Positions 31,493 through 34,678 of a DNA stretch of 34,678 nt are shown piece by piece. The translations under genes and the position numbers were made by a program. Location: assembly GCA_029239785.1 (NCBI GenBank), contig JARBUG010000030.1, forward strand, positions 1-34,678, in the 5' to 3' direction. Source of the DNA: Symbiobacteriaceae bacterium (GTDB taxonomy: Bacteria > Bacillota > Sulfobacillia > Symbiobacteriales > Symbiobacteriaceae). Every line of letters begins with the position of its first letter. Positions within the stretch are counted from its first letter, which is position 1. Under the pieces are notes generated by a model. It made no database searches. It was given only the letters and a program-made list of their open reading frames with translations, and was not told the origin of the DNA.

Positions 31493-33868
31493 TTAAAGCT
31501 TGGCCACCTGAACCAGGTTGGTGTGCTGCGGGTTGCCCTTGGCGCCCGGGGTCGGATGGTACTTGGTGATGGTGTTAATGTTGCCGCGGATATCGACGCC
31601 GTCCTTGTTCGGCGTGAACCAGGCGCCCTGGGGCAGGTCGGCGACGCCGGGCATGATGCCCTTGGCGACCCGGCAGACCACGTGAATGGTGCCGCGGTCG
31701 TTCCAGACCTTGACCATGTCGCCATCCTTGATCCCGCGCTCGGCGGCGTCAAGCTCGTTCAGGGTAATCGCCTGCTGCTCGACCTCTTCCATCCACTTGT
31801 TGTTGTCGTGGGTGGAATGGACACGCCGCTTCGTGTGGTGGCCCAGCAGCTGAAGCGGGTACTTCTCCAGCAGGGCGGGGTCGGCATTCGGGCCTTCCCA
31901 GGCGGGCACGTACTTCGGAATCGCCGGCAGTTCCTTGGCGTTGCCGCGCTCTTGCGCCAGCTTGGCGATCGCCGCGGAGTAGATCTCGATCTTGCCGGAC
32001 GGGGTGGCGAGCTTGTTCTTTTCGGGGTCCTTGATGAACGCCTCGTAGGCGATGACCGGCTTCGTGCTGGTGCCGCGGTAGATGGGATCCTTCAGCATCT
32101 GTTCCCAGGTGGGGAAGCCCGGGGTCTTGGCGGCGACGCCGCTCACGGCTTCCTTCAGCCACTGTTCCCAGGTCTTGCCTTCGGTGAACTTCGGGCCGAT
32201 GCCCAGCTTTTCGGCGACGCCCGAGCAGACTTCGTAGTTGGTCTTGATGTCGTGCAGCGGGGTGATGGCCGGCACGCCCAGGTAGAAGCGGTCGCCCTGG
32301 ACGTTGGTCGAGCCGCGGCCGAGGTGGAGCCGCTCGTAGCTGGTGGCGTCGGGCAGGAGCACGTCGGCGTACCGGGCGGACGGGGTCATCATCACGTCGT
32401 GGACGACGATGAACTCACAGAGCGACTCATCCGCCAGGACCTTGTGGGTGCGGCCCGTGTCGGAGTGCTGGTTGATCAGGGTGTTGCCGCCGTAGTTCCA
32501 GATGAACTTGATGTTGGAGTCAAGCTTCGGCGCGTTCAGGAGGCCGTCGACCGGGCGCAGTTCGGTGCCCCGCTCGATCGCTTCGTGCCACTGGAAGACG
32601 GAGATGGAGGCCTTGACGGGGTTGGTGCCCGCCGGCAGGCTGATGGACGGGGCGTTCTTGCGGCCATCGCGCAGGCCGGGGCCGCCGCCGCTCTTGCCGA
32701 TGTTGCCGGTCATGGCGGCCAGCACGGGCAGGCCGCGCACGGGCTGCTCGCCGTAGGCATGCCGCTGCCAGCCGAGGTTCTGAATCAAGGCGCAGGGCTT
32801 GGTGGTGGCGATCTCGCGGGCGAGCCGGATGATGGTGTTACGGGGCACGCCGGTGATCTTTTCGGCCCACTCCGGGGTCTTCTTGACGCCATCGGCGAGG
32901 CCCATGACGTAGGAGCGGTAGCTGGAGTTGGCCGGGGCGCCGGCGGGCAGGGTCTTCTCGTCGAAGCCGATGGTGTACTTGTCCAGGAAGGCCTGGTCGT
33001 GCAGGTTCTCGGTCAGCATGACGTAGGCCATGGCGTCCATGAGGGCGTTGTCGGTGGTCGGGCGGATGGGAATCCACTCGTCGGCCAGCGCCTTGGAGGT
33101 GTCCGAGAGGCGCGGGTCGATGACGATTACCTTGGCGCCGGCCTTTTTGGCCTGCATCTGCCAGTAGAACTCGTTGCCGCCGCCGGGCTGGGTCTCCGCC
33201 GAGTTGTTGGCAAAGAGGACCACGAGCTTGGAGTTGACCAGGTCGTCGCCGGAGTTGGACTCCAGCTTGCCGAAGGTGTAGGGGCCGGCCCAGTTGTAAC
33301 AGGCGGAAGAGTAGGTGCCGTAATAGTTCAGGTAACCGCCCATCATGTTGAGCAGCCGGGTGACCGGGGTACGGGTGGTGCCGTCGGTGCCGGAGGCGTA
33401 CTGGACGTAGACCGCCTGGTTGCCGTGCTTCTTGATGATACGGTCCAGGTTGGTGGCGATCAGGGTGTAGGCTTCGTCCCAGGTGATGGGTTCGAACTTG
33501 CCTTCGCCCCGCTTGCCCACCCGCTTCATGGGCTGCTTGAGCCGGTCGGGGTTGTAGACGAACTGGCGGGTGGCACGGCCGCGCAGGCAGCCGCGCATGG
33601 CCGGGAAGCCAGGGCGATCCATCTGGTCGGTGTCGACCCGTACGATGGTGTCATCCTGCACATGAAGCTGGAGCGCACAGGAGTAGCCGCCGCAGTTGAC
33701 GGTGCACTGCTGGGGAACCACTTTGACGGGCGCCGGGGTTCCGGCAGCGGATGCCGTACCTTCGATAAGGCCGCCCTGCGTGGCAGCGACGCCGCCGATG
33801 GCTGCGCCGGCACCAACGACCGCCGACCACTTCAGGAAGCTCCGTCGGGAGAGATCAGGCCGCATCAT
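31493..33868 (-). CDS. dmsA: Molybdopterin oxidoreductase, DMSO reductase catalytic subunit
   Basis: 791 aa. The twin-arginine signal SRRSFLKW (R8-R9) shows export by Tat. Next comes a 4Fe-4S site with C55-x3-C59-x4-C64 and a later CLRGRA; E. coli DmsA has C-x3-C-x3-C, so the third spacing is longer by one. The Mo-bis-PGD body has PITWDEAYTLIA, NMMGGYLNYYGTYSSACYNWAGPYTFG (likely Mo-ligand region, Ser rather than Cys is expected), IDPRLSDTSKALADEWIPIRPTTDNALMDAM and LLPDATSYERLHLGRG. The C-terminal domain has HHTKRRVHSTHDNNKWM. The ATG at 33868 is followed directly by a second ATG at 33865, which has better spacing to AAGGAGG. Substrate (DMSO, TMAO or other) is inferred from the family and the DmsC-type anchor. 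Confidence 0.92.
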   Translation of the reverse strand: MMRPDLSRRSFLKWSAVVGAGAAIGGVAATQGGLIEGTASAAGTPAPVKVVPQQCTVNCGGYSCALQLHVQDDTIVRVDTDQMDRPGFPAMRGCLRGRATRQFVYNPDRLKQPMKRVGKRGEGKFEPITWDEAYTLIATNLDRIIKKHGNQAVYVQYASGTDGTTRTPVTRLLNMMGGYLNYYGTYSSACYNWAGPYTFGKLESNSGDDLVNSKLVVLFANNSAETQPGGGNEFYWQMQAKKAGAKVIVIDPRLSDTSKALADEWIPIRPTTDNALMDAMAYVMLTENLHDQAFLDKYTIGFDEKTLPAGAPANSSYRSYVMGLADGVKKTPEWAEKITGVPRNTIIRLAREIATTKPCALIQNLGWQRHAYGEQPVRGLPVLAAMTGNIGKSGGGPGLRDGRKNAPSISLPAGTNPVKASISVFQWHEAIERGTELRPVDGLLNAPKLDSNIKFIWNYGGNTLINQHSDTGRTHKVLADESLCEFIVVHDVMMTPSARYADVLLPDATSYERLHLGRGSTNVQGDRFYLGVPAITPLHDIKTNYEVCSGVAEKLGIGPKFTEGKTWEQWLKEAVSGVAAKTPGFPTWEQMLKDPIYRGTSTKPVIAYEAFIKDPEKNKLATPSGKIEIYSAAIAKLAQERGNAKELPAIPKYVPAWEGPNADPALLEKYPLQLLGHHTKRRVHSTHDNNKWMEEVEQQAITLNELDAAERGIKDGDMVKVWNDRGTIHVVCRVAKGIMPGVADLPQGAWFTPNKDGVDIRGNINTITKYHPTPGAKGNPQHTNLVQVAKL

Positions 33869-33884
33869 GAATCCTCCTTCTGCA

Positions 33885-34553
33885 TCAGATGAGCGATGGG
33901 GCCGCCAGCTGGCGGCGGACCTCGTTCAAGTCATAACGGAGCAGGCCCAGGGTGAGCCGGGCCAGGGCGCCGTAAAACCCGGTTTCGGAAGCGGATTCGG
34001 CCCGGGCCGTGAACTGGTGGGTCCAGCGGAGGAGATGATCCTCCAGACATTCCCGCTGGCCTTCGAGTAAGGCGCGGGCGCCGGGTTCGTCGCCGGCGGT
34101 GAGCCGCTCGGCGGTGCGGGCGGCCAGGGCGGCGAGGAACTGGAGCTGGAGGGCCAGGTGGTCGTCGGGCTGGCGGCTGGGGTCGGAGGCGGCCAGGCCG
34201 AAGCGGGCGTAGAGGGCCCGGACTTTCAGCGTATCTTCGCCGAGCAGTACGTGCTCCCGGTCGAGGTAGACCGATTCCCAGGGCGGCGCGTCGGCGGGGC
34301 CGAGGGTGCCGAAGAGGTGGTAGAACTCGAACTTCAGGCTGTCGGCGGTGGTGCCGTCGTGGGCCAGGGCTTCGGCGAGTTTGGTGAGGCCTGCTTCGAC
34401 GTCGGGGGTGCCGCGGCCCAGGGGGAAGTCGGTGACGAAGTCGGGGTCGCGCAGGGCGGCGAGGGTCGGGTCCTGCGGGTGGGTCAGGAAGAGGTTGGCG
34501 AGCAGGGTGTAGACCTGCTGGCGGATCTCGTAGGGTAGGGTCAGGTCGGTCAT
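33885..34553 (-). CDS. TorD/DmsD-family molybdoenzyme chaperone
   Basis: 222 aa, all-helical by appearance. It has the family segments QVYTLLANLFLTHP, LKFEFYHLFGTLGPADAPPWESVYLDREHVLLGEDTLKVRALYARFGL (the PPWESVYLDRE motif is typical), PDDHLALQLQFLAAL and DHLLRWTHQFTARAES. Family knowledge: these proteins bind the Tat signal of the cognate enzyme and hold it for cofactor insertion. It is the first gene of the dms operon, 16 nt before dmsA, which fits a dedicated chaperone for the catalytic subunit. GGAGGG lies about 9 nt before the ATG at 34553. Confidence 0.92.
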   Translation of the reverse strand: MTDLTLPYEIRQQVYTLLANLFLTHPQDPTLAALRDPDFVTDFPLGRGTPDVEAGLTKLAEALAHDGTTADSLKFEFYHLFGTLGPADAPPWESVYLDREHVLLGEDTLKVRALYARFGLAASDPSRQPDDHLALQLQFLAALAARTAERLTAGDEPGARALLEGQRECLEDHLLRWTHQFTARAESASETGFYGALARLTLGLLRYDLNEVRRQLAAPSLI

Positions 34554-34678
34554 GAAAAACGCCCTCCTCAGGGGGAAGACTCTGCTTCTCCATGATGAAG
34601 GGCGGGGGCGTAGTTGGCATATGACCCTAACGGGCCTTGGTGAGACAATTCGGTCCTAGTGCGGTTTTGGGCGGTGGT
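34554..34678. other. Upstream region of the dms operon
   Basis: On the minus strand TTGTCT and TCATAT are about 18 nt apart and may be a weak promoter. No FNR/CRP-type palindrome was recognised. The window ends here. Confidence 0.35.

Noticed and set aside
31223-33892. An 889-codon plus-strand open frame opposite dmsA/dmsB
   Set aside because: It is antisense to clear molybdoenzyme genes. Its composition (Gly/Val/Ala/His-rich) is typical of GC-rich shadow frames.

Overview
The window looks like a chromosomal segment from a GC-rich, endospore-forming member of the Bacillota (Firmicutes), perhaps a Symbiobacterium-like lineage. The grounds are a GerA-type spore germination operon, a T-box leader, a polX/mutS2 neighbourhood, strong AGGAGG ribosome binding sites and sigma-A promoters in a GC-rich background. 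The lineage is an inference from gene content, not from a database search.

Left part (1-7300). It starts inside mutS2 (minus strand, cut by the window edge) and a small divergent exported-protein gene. A minus-strand operon follows: glycosyltransferase, polX and a DUF421 membrane protein. Next is a monocistronic ABC-F ATPase gene, whose 280-nt leader has the layout of an antibiotic-responsive attenuator: sigma-A promoter, 12-codon leader peptide, alternative hairpins and an intrinsic terminator. A truncated GNAT acetyltransferase remnant, a strong terminator and a DUF4871-like lipoprotein gene lie to its right.

7900-16150. Eight minus-strand tRNA genes (Lys, Ala, Asp, Ala, Arg, Ser, Pro, Pro) are followed by a palindromic repeat element. 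Then comes a five-gene leucine operon in the order leuA-leuC-leuD-leuB-leuA, with two different leuA paralogues. Its 500-nt leader carries two RNA sensors in series: a ykkC-family aptamer (probably ppGpp type) with its own terminator, then a leucine T-box with a second terminator.

16200-25500. A ferritin-like di-iron protein is followed by an intergenic region with two blocks of 11-bp direct repeats. Next are two convergent double-GNAT acetyltransferases, the second at the end of a small membrane-protein operon. A plus-strand spore germination operon follows: permease, GerA-type subunit, GerC-type lipoprotein, small membrane protein and a second permease.

25500-30000. This accessory-looking stretch holds a secreted stalk-domain protein, a 1.6-kb gene-free region with copies of a nested inverted-repeat element, and a VOC/PhnB-like protein. 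A GxxExxY (PD-(D/E)XK-like) gene follows, embedded in an array of palindromic repeat cassettes. The same palindrome family occurs next to the leucine operon. This nuclease-like gene plus repeats is the best candidate here for an undescribed mobile or selfish unit.

30000-34678. A minus-strand dmsABC-type molybdoenzyme operon (TorD chaperone, catalytic subunit, Fe-S subunit, membrane anchor) points to anaerobic respiration with DMSO or another S-/N-oxide.
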